A DNA stretch of 64,000 bases from Nocardioides humi (lineage in GTDB: Bacteria > Actinomycetota > Actinomycetes > Propionibacteriales > Nocardioidaceae): NCBI RefSeq assembly GCF_006494775.1, contig NZ_CP041146.1:5446001-5510000 (forward strand), written 5' to 3'. The first letter of the stretch is position 1. Each line of letters begins with the position of its first letter. Under the pieces are notes generated by a model that ran no database searches, had not been told where the DNA came from, and saw only the letters and a list, made by a program, of their open reading frames with translations. Positions 9,193-18,461 of this stretch are shown here, piece after piece. Made by a program: the position numbers and the translations under genes.

Positions 9193-9623
9193 AGCCCGTG
9201 GGCCGCGGTCATCGCGGGCAGCGAGGACAGCAGGATCTCGCGCATCCCCTCGGCACTCGCCCGTCGTACGCACCAGGCCACCAGCTCCCGGGCCACGCCC
9301 CGGCCCCGGTGGGCGGGCGGTACGGCGAGCATGCGGAACTCCGCCTGGTCCCGGCCGCCGGCCAGCTCCCGCCACGGTGAGCCCGGCGGGCACCAGGTGA
9401 CCGTGCCCAGGACGGCGTCCGCGTCGTCCACGGCCACCCAGACCTCGGCCTCGGCGTCGCGTCGTGAGGCGTCGCGCAGCTGCGGCGCGTACACGTCGTC
9501 GGTCTCGTCCGCGCTGCTGAGCAGCCCGTCGGCGTCGTACGCCTGCAGGGTCAGCTCGCCCACGGCGGCGTACTCCTCGGAGCGTGCCCGCCGGACGCGC
9601 GTGGTCCCGAGCGGCGTCGTCAC
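9090..9623 (-). CDS. GNAT-family N-acetyltransferase
   Basis: The 177-residue protein has the GNAT acetyl-CoA-binding motif A (AVPPAHRGRGVARELV, near residues 108-123) and the motif B region (GLYLSAGFRR). It transfers an acetyl group from acetyl-CoA to an unknown amine. The GTG start at 9623 is chosen because upstream extensions have no coding character. It converges with and overlaps the preceding gene. Confidence 0.85.
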   Translation of the reverse strand: MTTPLGTTRVRRARSEEYAAVGELTLQAYDADGLLSSADETDDVYAPQLRDASRRDAEAEVWVAVDDADAVLGTVTWCPPGSPWRELAGGRDQAEFRMLAVPPAHRGRGVARELVAWCVRRASAEGMREILLSSLPAMTAAHGLYLSAGFRRAPELDHRPIPTVLLWAFRRDLPVAG

Positions 9624-9720
9624 CGTTCCACCGTAACGCGGCCCCTCAGGGGCGGCCCCGGGCCGGAATGGGTGGCGTCCCCGATGGGGGCGGGCCGGTA
9701 CGGCGTGCACGGTGGAGGGC

Positions 9721-10836
9721 ATGTCCCGACGACTCCTCGTCCATCTGACCGGTGCGCTGACCGTGGCCGTGCTCGGAGCCGGCCCGGCCCCACCACCCGA
9801 CCACGAGGCGCTCGCGGCGAGCATCGCCGGGCTGCCCGAGCCCGCGGTCACCGGAGCGCAGGTGCGGGTGACCGGCCGGGACGACCGGTGGGCCGGCCGG
9901 TCCGGCGTCCGCGACGTCCGCACCGGGCGGCCGGTGCCGGAGGACGCGAGCTTCCGGATCGGGAGCGTCACCAAGATGTTCACCGCGGCGCTGGTGCTGC
10001 AGCTCGCCGCCGAGGGACGGCTGCACCTCGACGACCCGGTCCAGCGCCTGCTACCGGGCGTGCTGCCGTCGTCGTACCCGATCGTGACGGTCGGACAGCT
10101 CCTCGACCACACCAGCGGGCTGCCGATGTCGACCGAGGACGCCGGGCACGAGGACCCCGCCTGGGTCGTGCGGCACCGGTTCGACTGGCACACGCCGCGA
10201 GCGGTCGTCCGCTCGGCGACGGAGCGGCCGATGGCGTTCGCGCCCGGGACCCGGCAGCAGTACAACGGGATCAACTACTTCCTCGCCGGCCTGGTCGTGG
10301 AGGGGGCGAGCGGGCGCAGCTACGCGCACGAGCTGCGGGCCCGACTGCTGGAGCCGCTGCGACTCGACCGCACCTACCTGCCCGGCCGCGGGGAGGTGCG
10401 GCTGCGCGGTCCCCACGCCCACGGGTATGTCCGCGTCCACGGCCGGCTGGTCGACGTCACGGCCCAGAGCGCCTACGCATGGGCCGAGGGCGGGCTGGTG
10501 TCGACGACCCGTGACCTGGCGCGCTTCCTCGACCGGCTCATGGCGGGGCGCGTGGTCCCGCAGCCCTGGCTCGACCGGATGCTCGCCGTACCGGATCTGC
10601 CCGACGCCGGTGGCGGCGACGCGAGGTTCGCCGCCGGCCTGGAGCGCACGGCGCTCCCGGGCGGCGTCGTGGTGTACGGCAAGAGCGGCAGCGTGCCGGG
10701 CTACCGCACGCTCGCCGTCGCGTCGCCCGGGTCGAGCCGCACGCTGGCGCTCTCCCTCACCACCACCGGCAACGGCGACGGTGGCGAGGACGACCGGCTG
10801 ATGCGGATCGCGCTCGCCGCGTTCACGTCGGGGTGA
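9721..10836 (+). CDS. Beta-lactamase-fold serine hydrolase
   Basis: The 371-residue exported protein has a signal peptide, then the class C beta-lactamase/D,D-peptidase fold. The SxxK motif is SVTK, and the third motif region reads YGKSGSVPGYR. The usual YxN motif is YNG here, so the Asn is replaced by Gly (the neighbouring residues align as YNGINY), as in several esterase-like members. It probably hydrolyses an ester or D-amino-acid peptide outside the cell rather than a beta-lactam. Start at ATG 9721; GTG 9712 is an alternative. Confidence 0.8.
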   Translation: MSRRLLVHLTGALTVAVLGAGPAPPPDHEALAASIAGLPEPAVTGAQVRVTGRDDRWAGRSGVRDVRTGRPVPEDASFRIGSVTKMFTAALVLQLAAEGRLHLDDPVQRLLPGVLPSSYPIVTVGQLLDHTSGLPMSTEDAGHEDPAWVVRHRFDWHTPRAVVRSATERPMAFAPGTRQQYNGINYFLAGLVVEGASGRSYAHELRARLLEPLRLDRTYLPGRGEVRLRGPHAHGYVRVHGRLVDVTAQSAYAWAEGGLVSTTRDLARFLDRLMAGRVVPQPWLDRMLAVPDLPDAGGGDARFAAGLERTALPGGVVVYGKSGSVPGYRTLAVASPGSSRTLALSLTTTGNGDGGEDDRLMRIALAAFTSG

Positions 10837-10858
10837 GCCGCGCCGATAGGGTCGCCGG

Positions 10859-12082
10859 GTGGACGAGGTGGAGCAGCGGTACGACGCCCACGCGCGCGAG
10901 CGGATCGTGCCCGAGCCGCCGAAGCGGGTGGAGGCGCCCGAGCGGCTGCCGTTCGAGCGGGACCGGGCGCGGGTGGTGCACGCGGCGTCGTTCCGGCGGC
11001 TGGCGGCCAAGACCCAGGTGGTCGGCCCGCAGAGCGACGACTTCGTCCGCAACCGGCTCACCCACAGCCTCGAGGTCGCCCAGATCGCGCGCGACCTCTC
11101 CCGCGCGCTGGGCACCCACCCCGACATCACCGAGACCGCCGCGCTCGCCCACGACCTCGGCCACCCGCCGTTCGGCCACAACGGCGAGCGCGTGCTGGCC
11201 GAGCTGGCCTCCGGCTGCGGCGGCTTCGAGGGCAACGCCCAGACGCTGCGGCTGCTGACCCGGCTGGAGGCCAAGACGCCGGACGCGGGCCTCAACCTGA
11301 CCCGCGCCACGCTCGACGCCTGCACGAAGTACCCCTGGAGCCGGGCCGAGGCCGCCGGCCACGACGGCAAGTTCGGCGTGTACGACGACGACCGAGCCGC
11401 CTTCGACTGGCTCCGCGCCGGGGCACCGGAGGGCCGGCGGTGCCTGGAGGCCCAGGTGATGGACCTCGCCGACGACGTGGCGTACTCCGTGCACGACGTC
11501 GAGGACGGGACCGTCGCCGGCAAGGTCGACCTGACCCGCCTCGACACCGCGGCCGTGTGGGACACGGTGCGGTCCTGGTACCGCCCCGAGGCGACCGACG
11601 CCGAGCTCGACGACGTGCTCGACCGGCTGCGGGAGGTCGGGAGCTGGCCGCGCACGCCGTACGACGGCGGGCGGGCCGGTCTCGCCGCGCTGAAGAACCT
11701 CACCAGCGACCTGATCGGCCGGTTCTGCGGAGCGGTCCAGCAGGCGACCTTCGCCACCGGTCCCGGCCCGTTCGTCCGCTATGCCGCCGACCTGGTGATC
11801 CCGCCGGAGACCTGGGCCGAGATCACCGTGCTCAAGGGGATCGCGGCCCACTACGTCATGGAGGCCGCGGACCGGGTCGCCCTGCAGGCGCGCCAGCGCG
11901 AGCTGCTGGCGGCGCTGGTCGACGTCCTGCTGGACCGTGGACCCGACGCCCTCGACGAGACCTACGCCGCCGACTGGAGGGCGGCCACCGACGACGCCGC
12001 CCGGGCCCGGGTGGTCATCGACCAGGTCGCCTCGCTCACCGACGCCAGCGCGGTCGCCTGGCACGAGCGACTGCTCGGCTGA
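10859..12082 (+). CDS. dgt: Deoxyguanosinetriphosphate triphosphohydrolase
   Basis: The 407-residue HD-domain protein has the dGTPase layout: RNRLTHSLE, then HDLGHPPFGHNGE (metal-binding His-Asp near residues 98-99), then MDLADDVAYSVHD. It cleaves dGTP to deoxyguanosine and tripolyphosphate, helping control dNTP pools. It sits upstream of dnaG as in related actinobacteria, separated here by two leftward wall-related genes. GTG start at 10859, 22 bases after the previous stop. Confidence 0.92.
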   Translation: MDEVEQRYDAHARERIVPEPPKRVEAPERLPFERDRARVVHAASFRRLAAKTQVVGPQSDDFVRNRLTHSLEVAQIARDLSRALGTHPDITETAALAHDLGHPPFGHNGERVLAELASGCGGFEGNAQTLRLLTRLEAKTPDAGLNLTRATLDACTKYPWSRAEAAGHDGKFGVYDDDRAAFDWLRAGAPEGRRCLEAQVMDLADDVAYSVHDVEDGTVAGKVDLTRLDTAAVWDTVRSWYRPEATDAELDDVLDRLREVGSWPRTPYDGGRAGLAALKNLTSDLIGRFCGAVQQATFATGPGPFVRYAADLVIPPETWAEITVLKGIAAHYVMEAADRVALQARQRELLAALVDVLLDRGPDALDETYAADWRAATDDAARARVVIDQVASLTDASAVAWHERLLG

Positions 12083-12092
12083 GCGAGGCGAG

Positions 12093-12135
12093 CACCACCG
12101 ACCCGTCGCGTCTCGGACGCGACGGGTCGGTGGTG
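12093..12135. terminator. Strong bidirectional hairpin terminator
   Basis: Bases 12093-12110 and 12118-12135 are perfect 18-bp inverted repeats, and two further pairs leave a 3-base loop. It lies between the convergent dgt and secreted-protein genes and can serve both, although there is no U tract, as is common in high-GC actinobacteria. Confidence 0.8.
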
Positions 12136-12148
12136 CGGCGGAGCCGAG

Positions 12149-13099
12149 TCAGCCGGTGACCGGCACGTGGTCCTTGACCGGCTTGGGGGCCGGCGCGTCG
12201 TCCGGAGCCGGCGCGCGGTCACTGGTGACATTGCCGCAGGTGGCGGAGGCGACGGTCAGCTTGATCTGGTCGAGCACGTTGAGGTAGAGCGCGTCCACGG
12301 TGAAGGTGCCGTCGGCGTTGGGCGTCTGGCGGTTCACGACGAGCTCGATGATCGGCGGGACGCCGGCGACGTCCGGGATCTTGACCGCCTGGTTGGCCTT
12401 CTTGGTGTCCACGTTGACCGGGAGGCCGAGGGCCTTGAGGTCCGCGACGGTGGTGGTGCCGGTGTTGCCGGTGCACCTGGCCTCGATCGCGCCGGCGCCG
12501 ACCAGCCGCAGCTTGCCGGCGAGGACGTCGCACAGGCCGTCGAGCTGGCCGTTGGTCAGGTTGCTGATGTCGAGGGCGCCGAGCGCGGACAGGTTGAGCG
12601 GCGTGCCCTGGGTGGCGGTCCCGACCTGGTCGAGGACGCCCTGCAGCTGGGTGAGCAGCGGGCCGAGCACCTGGGTGTTGACCGGGTCGAGGACCGGGCC
12701 GAGCTGGCCGACGATCTGCTGGCAGACCGTGTCGAGCTGGCCGGTCAGCGTGCCCTGCGGGTCGATGGTGGACAGCAGACCGTCGCCCACCGCGAGGTCG
12801 GCGACGCTCGCGCTCGCGGCGCCGTTCTGCGCCGAGGCGTTCACGATGCCGCCGCTGGCGACCGGGTTCGTGGGCAGGCCGATGAGGGAGTCCGTCTTGA
12901 GCGTGCCGTCCGTCGAGGTGACGGCCGGCATCCGGTCGATCACCGCGTTGTCGGCGATCGCGAGCTCGAGGCCGTATGCAGACGACGGGTTGCCCGCCGC
13001 GGTCGCCGAGCCGCCCGCGAGGAGGGACACGGACGTCGCCGCTCCCGCCACCAGCAGCAGGGCGCCGGCGACCGGAGCCAGGTGCCTCTTGTTCTTCAT
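12149..13099 (-). CDS. Secreted protein of unknown function
   Basis: The 316-residue protein starts with a clear signal peptide (MKNKRHLAPVAGALLLVAGA). The mature part is Ala/Gly/Leu/Asn-rich with four or more Cys and resembles the choice-of-anchor type secreted proteins of Nocardioides-like bacteria. The Pro/Lys-rich C-terminus (APKPVKDHVPVTG) could be a wall-association tail. I chose ATG 13099, which follows AAGGGAA; in-frame upstream ATGs lack this. It is 53 bases after the L,D-transpeptidase gene on the same strand, so the two may be co-expressed at the cell wall. Confidence 0.75.
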   Translation of the reverse strand: MKNKRHLAPVAGALLLVAGAATSVSLLAGGSATAAGNPSSAYGLELAIADNAVIDRMPAVTSTDGTLKTDSLIGLPTNPVASGGIVNASAQNGAASASVADLAVGDGLLSTIDPQGTLTGQLDTVCQQIVGQLGPVLDPVNTQVLGPLLTQLQGVLDQVGTATQGTPLNLSALGALDISNLTNGQLDGLCDVLAGKLRLVGAGAIEARCTGNTGTTTVADLKALGLPVNVDTKKANQAVKIPDVAGVPPIIELVVNRQTPNADGTFTVDALYLNVLDQIKLTVASATCGNVTSDRAPAPDDAPAPKPVKDHVPVTG

Positions 13100-13152
13100 G
13101 GGTGTTCCCTTCATCCTCATCACTTGTCCCCGAGGTGGAGCAGTTCGCGGGG

Positions 13153-13959
13153 TCAGGCCTCGTCGACCATGACCGGGGTGCCGATGGGCACGGTGCGGAG
13201 CAGGTCGAGCGCGTCATCGGGCACCCGCACACAGCCGTGGCTGATGGCCTTGCCGAACACGCTCGGGTCGGTCCAGCCGTGCAGCGCCACGGTGCCGGGG
13301 CCGCCGCCGTACGAGTCGAGCGTCTCGCTGTGGGTGCCCAGCGGCATGATCACCGGTGAGAACGGCTGCTTGTCGTCGATGATCTGCCCGAGCACGAACG
13401 TCCGTCCCACCGGCGTCGGCGTGCCGCTGGCGCCGATCGCCACGGTCCAGCTCCCGACCAGCTGGTCGTCCTCGAACATCTCCAGGGAGCGCTGGCCGAG
13501 GTGCACCTTCACCAGGAACCTGCTGCGCGCCTCGGTGAGCTCCGAGCCCCGGATCCACCCGGTCGAGCCGTTCGGCTTCGACGGCAGCAGCACCTGAACC
13601 CAGGTCCGGTTGCGGGTGATCACCGGCAGCCAGGTGTCGCCGAACTGGGTCGGCTTGATCTTGCCGAACGGTGTGCCGTCGGGCTCGTCGTACAGCGCCG
13701 TCACCCGCTTCGGGTGCACCACGGTGCCCTTGGGGACCTTCATCGGTCGCGGGTCGAGCGGCGCCGCGTCGAGGGTCGTCGTCGTGGAGCTGACCGGCAG
13801 GTCCTTCAGGTCCAGGTCGATCGAGGAGAGCGGCGCCGACCGCTGCTCCGTCGCGTCGTCGCCGTCCTTGAGGACCATGACCAGGGCCGAGATCGCGAAG
13901 AGCAGCACGATCAGGGTCACCGGCCAGCTGGCGCGGCTGCGCGCAGACGCCTGCTCCAT
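13153..13959 (-). CDS. L,D-transpeptidase (YkuD domain)
   Basis: The 268-residue protein has an N-terminal membrane anchor (residues about 12-32), a linker, an SH3-like segment, and a YkuD catalytic domain with HGWTDP (His about 227) and SHGCVRV with the nucleophilic Cys near residue 243. The enzyme forms 3-3 cross-links between peptidoglycan stem peptides, or anchors proteins, outside the membrane. It is divergent from dnaG, with 176 bp between starts, and precedes the secreted protein on the same strand. Confidence 0.9.
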   Translation of the reverse strand: MEQASARSRASWPVTLIVLLFAISALVMVLKDGDDATEQRSAPLSSIDLDLKDLPVSSTTTTLDAAPLDPRPMKVPKGTVVHPKRVTALYDEPDGTPFGKIKPTQFGDTWLPVITRNRTWVQVLLPSKPNGSTGWIRGSELTEARSRFLVKVHLGQRSLEMFEDDQLVGSWTVAIGASGTPTPVGRTFVLGQIIDDKQPFSPVIMPLGTHSETLDSYGGGPGTVALHGWTDPSVFGKAISHGCVRVPDDALDLLRTVPIGTPVMVDEA

Positions 13960-14135
13960 GCTCGGTCCCTCCCCGAACGCTCATCCCCATGACCCCTTCG
14001 TGCGGTCCTCCCGCGCATGTAACGAGGCGGATGCGACGAAGGTCACGCTCAGGCGGACGAAATCTGAGCGGCCCCCGGCCGGCCGCCCGGGTCAGGGCGC
14101 CGCCGTCGGGTCGGGGCCGTCAGTAGGATCGCGGC

Positions 14136-16027
14136 ATGGCCGGCCGGATCCGTGACGAGGACATCGCCGCGGTCCGGGAGCGGGCGCGGATCGACGAGGT
14201 CGTGTCCGGCTACGTCACCCTCCGCAACGCCGGCGGCGGCTCGATGAAGGGCCTGTGCCCGTTCCACGACGAGAAGTCCCCGTCGTTCAACGTGACGCCG
14301 ACGCGCGGATTCTGGCACTGCTTCGGCTGCCAGGAGGGCGGCGACGTCTTCACGTTCCTGATGAAGATCGACGGCCTCAGCTTCGGCGAGGCCGTGGAGC
14401 GGATGGCCGACAAGTACGGCATCCAGCTGCGCCGCGACGAGACCGGCCACGACGACCGCCCCAAGGGACCGCAGCGCCGCCGTCTCGTGGAGGCGCACGC
14501 CGTCGCCCAGGAGTTCTACGCCGAGCAGCTCGGCGGCCCCGACGCCCTGGCCGCGCGGCAGTTCCTCGCCGAGCGGGGGTTCGACCAGCAGGCCGCGCTC
14601 ACCTTCGGCATCGGCTTCGCCCCGCGCGACGGGGAGGCGCTGTGGCGCCACCTGAGCGGCCGGAGGTTCAGCTCCGAGGAGGTGATCGCCGCCGGCCTGG
14701 TGGCGATGGGCCGCTCGCTCTACGACCGGTTCCGGGGCCGGCTGCTGTGGCCGATCCGTGAGGCCAACGGCGACACCATCGGCTTCGGCGCCCGGCGGCT
14801 CTTCGACGACGACCGGATCGAGGCCAAGTACCTCAACACCCCCGAGACCCCGATCTACAAGAAGAGCAACGTGCTCTACGGCATCGATCTGGCCCGCAAG
14901 CCGATCGCGCTGCGCTCCCAGGCGGTCGTCGTCGAGGGCTACACCGACGTGATGGCGTGCCACCTCGCCGGGGTGGGTACGGCGGTCGCCACCTGCGGCA
15001 CCGCCTTCGGCGACGACCACGCCCGGGTGCTGCGGCGCTTCCTCGACGACCACGCCGAGCTGCGCAGCGAGGTCGTGTTCACCTTCGACGGCGACGAGGC
15101 CGGCCAGAAGGCCGCCCTGCGCACCTTCGAGGGCGACCAGCGCTTCGTCGCGCAGACGTACGTCGCGGTGGCTCCCGAGGGGATGGACCCCTGCGAGCTG
15201 CGGATCAAGGAGGGCGACGCGGCCGTCCGCGACCTGGTCGCCAGCCGCCGCCCGCTCTACCGGTTCGTCCTCGAGAACGTCGTCGGCCGCTACGACCTCG
15301 ACCGCGCCGACAGCCGCGTGGACGCCCTCCGCGCCGGTGCCCGGCTGGTCGCCAGCGTCCGTGACCGGTCCAAGGTCGACGCCTTCGCCCGCGAGCTCGC
15401 GGGGATGGTCGGCGTCGACATCGAGCAGGCCCGCACCGAGGTGCGCAGGGCCGCGGCGCGAGGCCCCGAGCGCAGCGGCCGCCCCGACCGCGGCCACGCC
15501 CCGCAGGCCCCGGCGGCGGACGAGCCGCCCCGCGCTCCGCCGTACCGGATCTCCGGGACCCGCGCTTCGGCATCGAGCGGGAGACCCTCAAGCTGGTGCT
15601 GCAGCAGCCGCTCGCGATCGGGCGCACCACCGCCGACATCGGCAGCAACGACTTCACCCACCCCACCTACCGCGCCGTGTGGGACCTGGTCGCCGCCGCC
15701 GGTGGCACCGTCGCCGGGCAGAACGACCCGGGCTGGGTGGCGCGGCTGCGCGACGCCGCCACCGACCCGGCGGTCTCGTCGCTGATCAGCGCGCTCGCGG
15801 TCGAGCCGATCCCGGTCAACCGCGACGTCGACGCCGGGTACGTCGCCCACCACGTCCACCGCCTGCAGGAGCTGACGGTGCTGCGCCGGATCGACGAGGT
15901 CCGCTCCCGCCTACAGCGCACGAACCCGCTCGAGAACGCAGGCGACTACAACAAGATGTTCGGCGAGCTGGCTGCGCTCGAGCAGCACCGGCGCACCCTG
16001 CGCGAGAAGATCGTGGGCGCCCCGTGA
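14136..16027 (+). CDS. dnaG: DNA primase, frameshifted in linker
   Basis: DnaG makes RNA primers for chromosome replication. Visible parts are the CHC2 zinc finger (CPFHDEKSPSF, FWHCFGCQ; residues about 40-65), the primase core, Toprim motifs VVVEGYTDVMA and FTFDGDEAG (about 265-320), and the C-terminal helicase-binding domain. The N-terminal frame reads to the Pro-rich linker near 15540. The helicase-binding domain (DLRDPRFGIERETLKLVLQ to the stop at 16027) is in the next frame, consistent with one missing base, perhaps in the CCCC run near 15528. Since the gene is essential, a sequencing error is the likely cause. The combined length, about 630 residues, is normal. Confidence 0.93.
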
Positions 16028-16037
16028 GGATGCTCCC

Positions 16038-16538
16038 GTGAGGTTCCCGCCCCTCCCGTCGCGCCGCCCGCCCTTCCCGGTCGGGCCGGGGGAGCGGCTG
16101 CTCGCCTGGGCCGTGGTCCGGCAGCCCGGCGACGGCCCGCCCCTCGTCGGCGGCACCCGCGACGCCCTCTACCTCCCCGGCCGGATCCCGTGGGAGCAGG
16201 TCGCCAGCGCCGACTGGGACCACGAGGAGTCGGTGCTGCGCGTGGTCGAGGTCGCCCGCTTCGGCGAGCCCACCCCGCTCCACGTCCTGCGCCTCGACGA
16301 CGCCGACCGCCTGCTCCAGCTCGTCCGCGAGCGGGTCACCGCCAGCATCGCCGTCCAGCGCCATGTCGCCGTCTCCGGCCGCCGCTCGGTGCGGATCCTC
16401 GCCCGCCGCGCCCCCAGCGGCCACGGCGACCTCGCCTGGTTCGTCGAGTACGACGACGGGCTGGACCCCACGGACCCGCAGGTCGACGCGGTGGTGCAGG
16501 AGGCGCTGGCCGCGGCCCGCGCCGACGTCCAGGTCTGA
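16038..16538 (+). CDS. Conserved hypothetical protein downstream of dnaG
   Basis: The 166-residue soluble protein starts at GTG 16038, 10 bases after dnaG. It has alternating strands and helices with a conserved-looking RLLAWAVV near the start and ends in an acidic helix (VDAVVQEALAAARADVQV). A protein of this type follows dnaG in related genomes; its function is unknown to me. Confidence 0.7.
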   Translation: MRFPPLPSRRPPFPVGPGERLLAWAVVRQPGDGPPLVGGTRDALYLPGRIPWEQVASADWDHEESVLRVVEVARFGEPTPLHVLRLDDADRLLQLVRERVTASIAVQRHVAVSGRRSVRILARRAPSGHGDLAWFVEYDDGLDPTDPQVDAVVQEALAAARADVQV

Positions 16539-16626
16539 CGCCTCGGGCGGGGCACCTCGATTTCTGGCGACCGCCCCTGCCTTGCTAGTGTTTCCCCGCT
16601 CCACCCCGTGGGTGGACACGTAGCAT

Positions 16627-16702
16627 TCCCCCGTAGCTCAACTGGCAGAGCATGCGACTGTTAATCGCAGGGTTATTGGTTCGAGTCCAATCGGGGGAGC
16701 CA
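16627..16702 (+). tRNA. tRNA-Asn (anticodon GTT)
   Basis: A full cloverleaf is present. The acceptor arms TCCCCCG and CGGGGGA pair, the anticodon stem TGCGA/TCGCA encloses the loop CTGTTAA, the T arm carries TTCGAGT, and CCA is encoded. The 3' part from the T arm onward is the attachment site of element 1, and the gene is intact after integration. Confidence 0.96.
16674..16700 (+). repeat. attL core of element 1
   Basis: This 27-bp sequence (T arm and acceptor 3' strand of tRNA-Asn) is repeated exactly at 33228-33254, so recombination between the copies would excise the element and restore the chromosome. Confidence 0.92.
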
Positions 16703-16708
16703 GACACG

Positions 16709-16752
16709 AAACAGCCCGTGACCTGCGGAAACGCAGAGATCACGGGCTGTTT
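16709..16752 (+). terminator. Terminator after tRNA-Asn, brought by element 1
   Basis: Arms 16709-16721 and 16740-16752 form a perfect 13-bp stem (AAACAGCCCGTGA and its complement) followed by TTTCTCTTCC. Because it lies inside the left junction, it belongs to the element; the presumed original tRNA terminator is at 33260-33293 beyond the right junction. Confidence 0.8.
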
Positions 16753-16770
16753 CTCTTCCTGCAGGTGGGT

Positions 16771-16791
16771 GCTTGCATCGGCTATGCATCG
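16771..16791 (+). repeat. Arm-type repeat near attL
   Basis: A 21-bp sequence with two GCATCG units is repeated exactly at 33086-33106 near the other end. Its position 70 bp inside attL suggests an integrase or excisionase arm-binding site. Confidence 0.55.
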
Positions 16792-16826
16792 TTGAGCGAC
16801 AGCCTCTCCAACCGAGAGGAACGCAG

Positions 16827-17423
16827 ATGACCGCCACTCCAGAGGCCTCAGAAGTCCCCGTCCTCGTCTGCCCACCGTGGTGTACGACGCCGCCGGAGGA
16901 GCACGCCAGGGACCTGGCTGACCCGCTCGACGGCGCCACGTTCCACCGCAGCGAGGTGATCGACGCCTGGGACCTGCCGACCCGGCAGGCGCTGCGGGTC
17001 CACGTCGACATCTGGGACAGCCCGCGAGGTGGCCGCCGCGAGGGCCCCGTCATCAACATCGACGGCAAGATGAGTCGCGGCGGCCAGGACTACGCCGAGC
17101 TGGATCCGCCGGACGCGCGTCGGCTGGCAGCGGCGCTGGTCGAAGCCGCGGATCTGGTCGAGCAGACGACGGCTCCGGTCACCGACGCCGAGCCGCTGGT
17201 CCACTTCTGGGTCTGCACGCCGGAGGGTCGTCCGTTCCTGTCCCGGCTGTTGTGTGACGCGGCCGCTCAGCGTCCGGCTGACGGGTCGCGGATGACGTCG
17301 GCCTGGGTGGGCGTGACGTGCCCTGGATGCCTTGCTGCGGGCCCGACAGCGGTGGAGGCGATCAAGGGGCTGCCTGACGTGGCTCTGGTCGCTCTGGGGG
17401 CCTGGCAGGCGACAGGGCGATGA
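16827..17423 (+). CDS. DUF6907-like small zinc-motif protein
   Basis: The 198-residue protein has an N-terminal CPPWC motif, then HARD and repeated Asp/Glu-rich segments, the layout of the DUF6907 family found widely in actinobacterial chromosomes and mobile elements. A second half carries CTPEG, LLCDAA and CPGC, so metal binding is plausible. Function unknown. It is the first gene of the left cargo operon. The start at ATG 16827 has GAGAGGAA upstream. Its stop overlaps the next tiny ORF (ATGA). Confidence 0.65.
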   Translation: MTATPEASEVPVLVCPPWCTTPPEEHARDLADPLDGATFHRSEVIDAWDLPTRQALRVHVDIWDSPRGGRREGPVINIDGKMSRGGQDYAELDPPDARRLAAALVEAADLVEQTTAPVTDAEPLVHFWVCTPEGRPFLSRLLCDAAAQRPADGSRMTSAWVGVTCPGCLAAGPTAVEAIKGLPDVALVALGAWQATGR

Positions 17424-17476
17424 CGACCAGCGCCACCCCGCCGCCGCGCTGCTGTCGGCTGCTCGGCGGAAGATGA
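17420..17476 (+). CDS. 18-codon coupling ORF
   Basis: An ATG overlapping the preceding stop (ATGA) opens 18 codons (MTTSATPPPRCCRLLGGR), whose stop again overlaps the next start by ATGA. The double overlap suggests it couples translation of its neighbours; the peptide itself may have no function. Confidence 0.45.
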   Translation: MTTSATPPPRCCRLLGGR

Positions 17477-17604
17477 AACAGGCCATCGGCGAGATCGAGG
17501 GCGTCAGGTTCACCGACGACCAGCGCGAGCTGCTTGGCGTTCGGGTCGGCGAGGTCGAAGGTTTGCTCTCCGAGTTCCGCGGCGAGTTGGAGGCGAACGC
17601 CTGA
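17473..17604 (+). CDS. Small helical protein (43 aa)
   Basis: The predicted peptide is acidic and largely helical (MKQAIGEIEGVRFTDDQREL and onward to GELEANA). It starts at ATG overlapping the 18-codon ORF and ends by TGATG overlap with the next gene, which supports it being translated. No function assigned. Confidence 0.5.
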   Translation: MKQAIGEIEGVRFTDDQRELLGVRVGEVEGLLSEFRGELEANA

Positions 17605-17879
17605 TGTACGACCTGATCCGATCCGCCGACGGTCGTCCGGTCGAGGTCGAGCGCATCACCTCCTACCCGGTCGACCTGCCGGAGGGTGTGACGCCGTTGG
17701 TGTCGACCCAGCTCGTGATGTTGACCATCGACAACTACGGCCACTTCTTCGAGCTTCCGGCTGCGCGTCAGCTCGTCTACGACCTCGCCTCGGCGCTGAC
17801 CGAGGACGACGACACCGCGAGCAAGGTGTGGAAGATCGTCGGCGGCCCCGAAGTGTCGGACCCGAGTCCGACCCTGTAA
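17604..17879 (+). CDS. Small hypothetical protein (91 aa)
   Basis: The protein reads as a mixed alpha/beta domain (MYDLIRSADGRPVEVERITS, then QLVMLTIDNYGHFFE). It begins inside the preceding stop (TGATG) and is followed by a terminator hairpin, so it ends the first cargo operon. Unknown function. Confidence 0.6.
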   Translation: MYDLIRSADGRPVEVERITSYPVDLPEGVTPLVSTQLVMLTIDNYGHFFELPAARQLVYDLASALTEDDDTASKVWKIVGGPEVSDPSPTL

Positions 17880-17887
17880 CCGAAAGC

Positions 17888-17921
17888 GGCCCCGGACTGG
17901 TGCGCCAACACCAGTGGGGCC
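17888..17921 (+). terminator. Hairpin terminator closing first cargo operon
   Basis: GGCCCC and ACTGGTG (left) pair with CACCAGT and GGGGCC (right), with a 2-base bulge and a 6-base loop. It is followed by TTGG and lies 9 bases after the stop at 17879. Confidence 0.6.
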
Positions 17922-17954
17922 TTGGAACCCCGTCCCCGAGGAGGACGCAGAACC

Positions 17955-18461
17955 ATGACGACATCATCCACCACAGCCGAGCCTGACCGGGTCACCGAGG
18001 GCACCATCTACGACCTGCCGAACCCGCTGGCACGCGCCTACGGGATGGCGATGCTGCTGGGTCTGAAGATTGAACTGCTCAAGCCCGAGGGCGACAGCGG
18101 AGACTTCCTCGCCGCGCTGACACTTGACGTCGACGACCGCGGCATCCGAGACGTCGCCCTGATCTGCGATGCACTCGACGACAACACCAAGGCCGAGGCG
18201 ATCTTCTTCGTCCTGTCGATCGTGGCCTGCAACCGGGAGATGGGGCTCGACCTGTCCCCGTGGTGCGGCGACGTGGACGGAAGGCCGTTCGTCGGTGTCA
18301 CGACCGAGCGTGTCACACCGGAGAAGGCTGGCTTCGGTCGCCTGGCGGTCGAGATGAGTCGATCGGCGGGTATCGCAGATCCGACCGCCTTCGTGATCGC
18401 CGACCCCTCCGAGGCGCCAGGTGGCGTGCATGGCCTCAACGACACCATGGAGACACAGTGA
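17955..18461 (+). CDS. Hypothetical protein (168 aa)
   Basis: The soluble acidic protein contains helical segments (ALICDALDDNTKAEAIFFVL) and a WCGDVDG stretch but no recognised motif. It starts at ATG 17955 after GGAGG. Its last codon and the next start overlap (TGATG), placing it in an operon with the HTH/zinc-ribbon protein. Confidence 0.6.
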   Translation: MTTSSTTAEPDRVTEGTIYDLPNPLARAYGMAMLLGLKIELLKPEGDSGDFLAALTLDVDDRGIRDVALICDALDDNTKAEAIFFVLSIVACNREMGLDLSPWCGDVDGRPFVGVTTERVTPEKAGFGRLAVEMSRSAGIADPTAFVIADPSEAPGGVHGLNDTMETQ

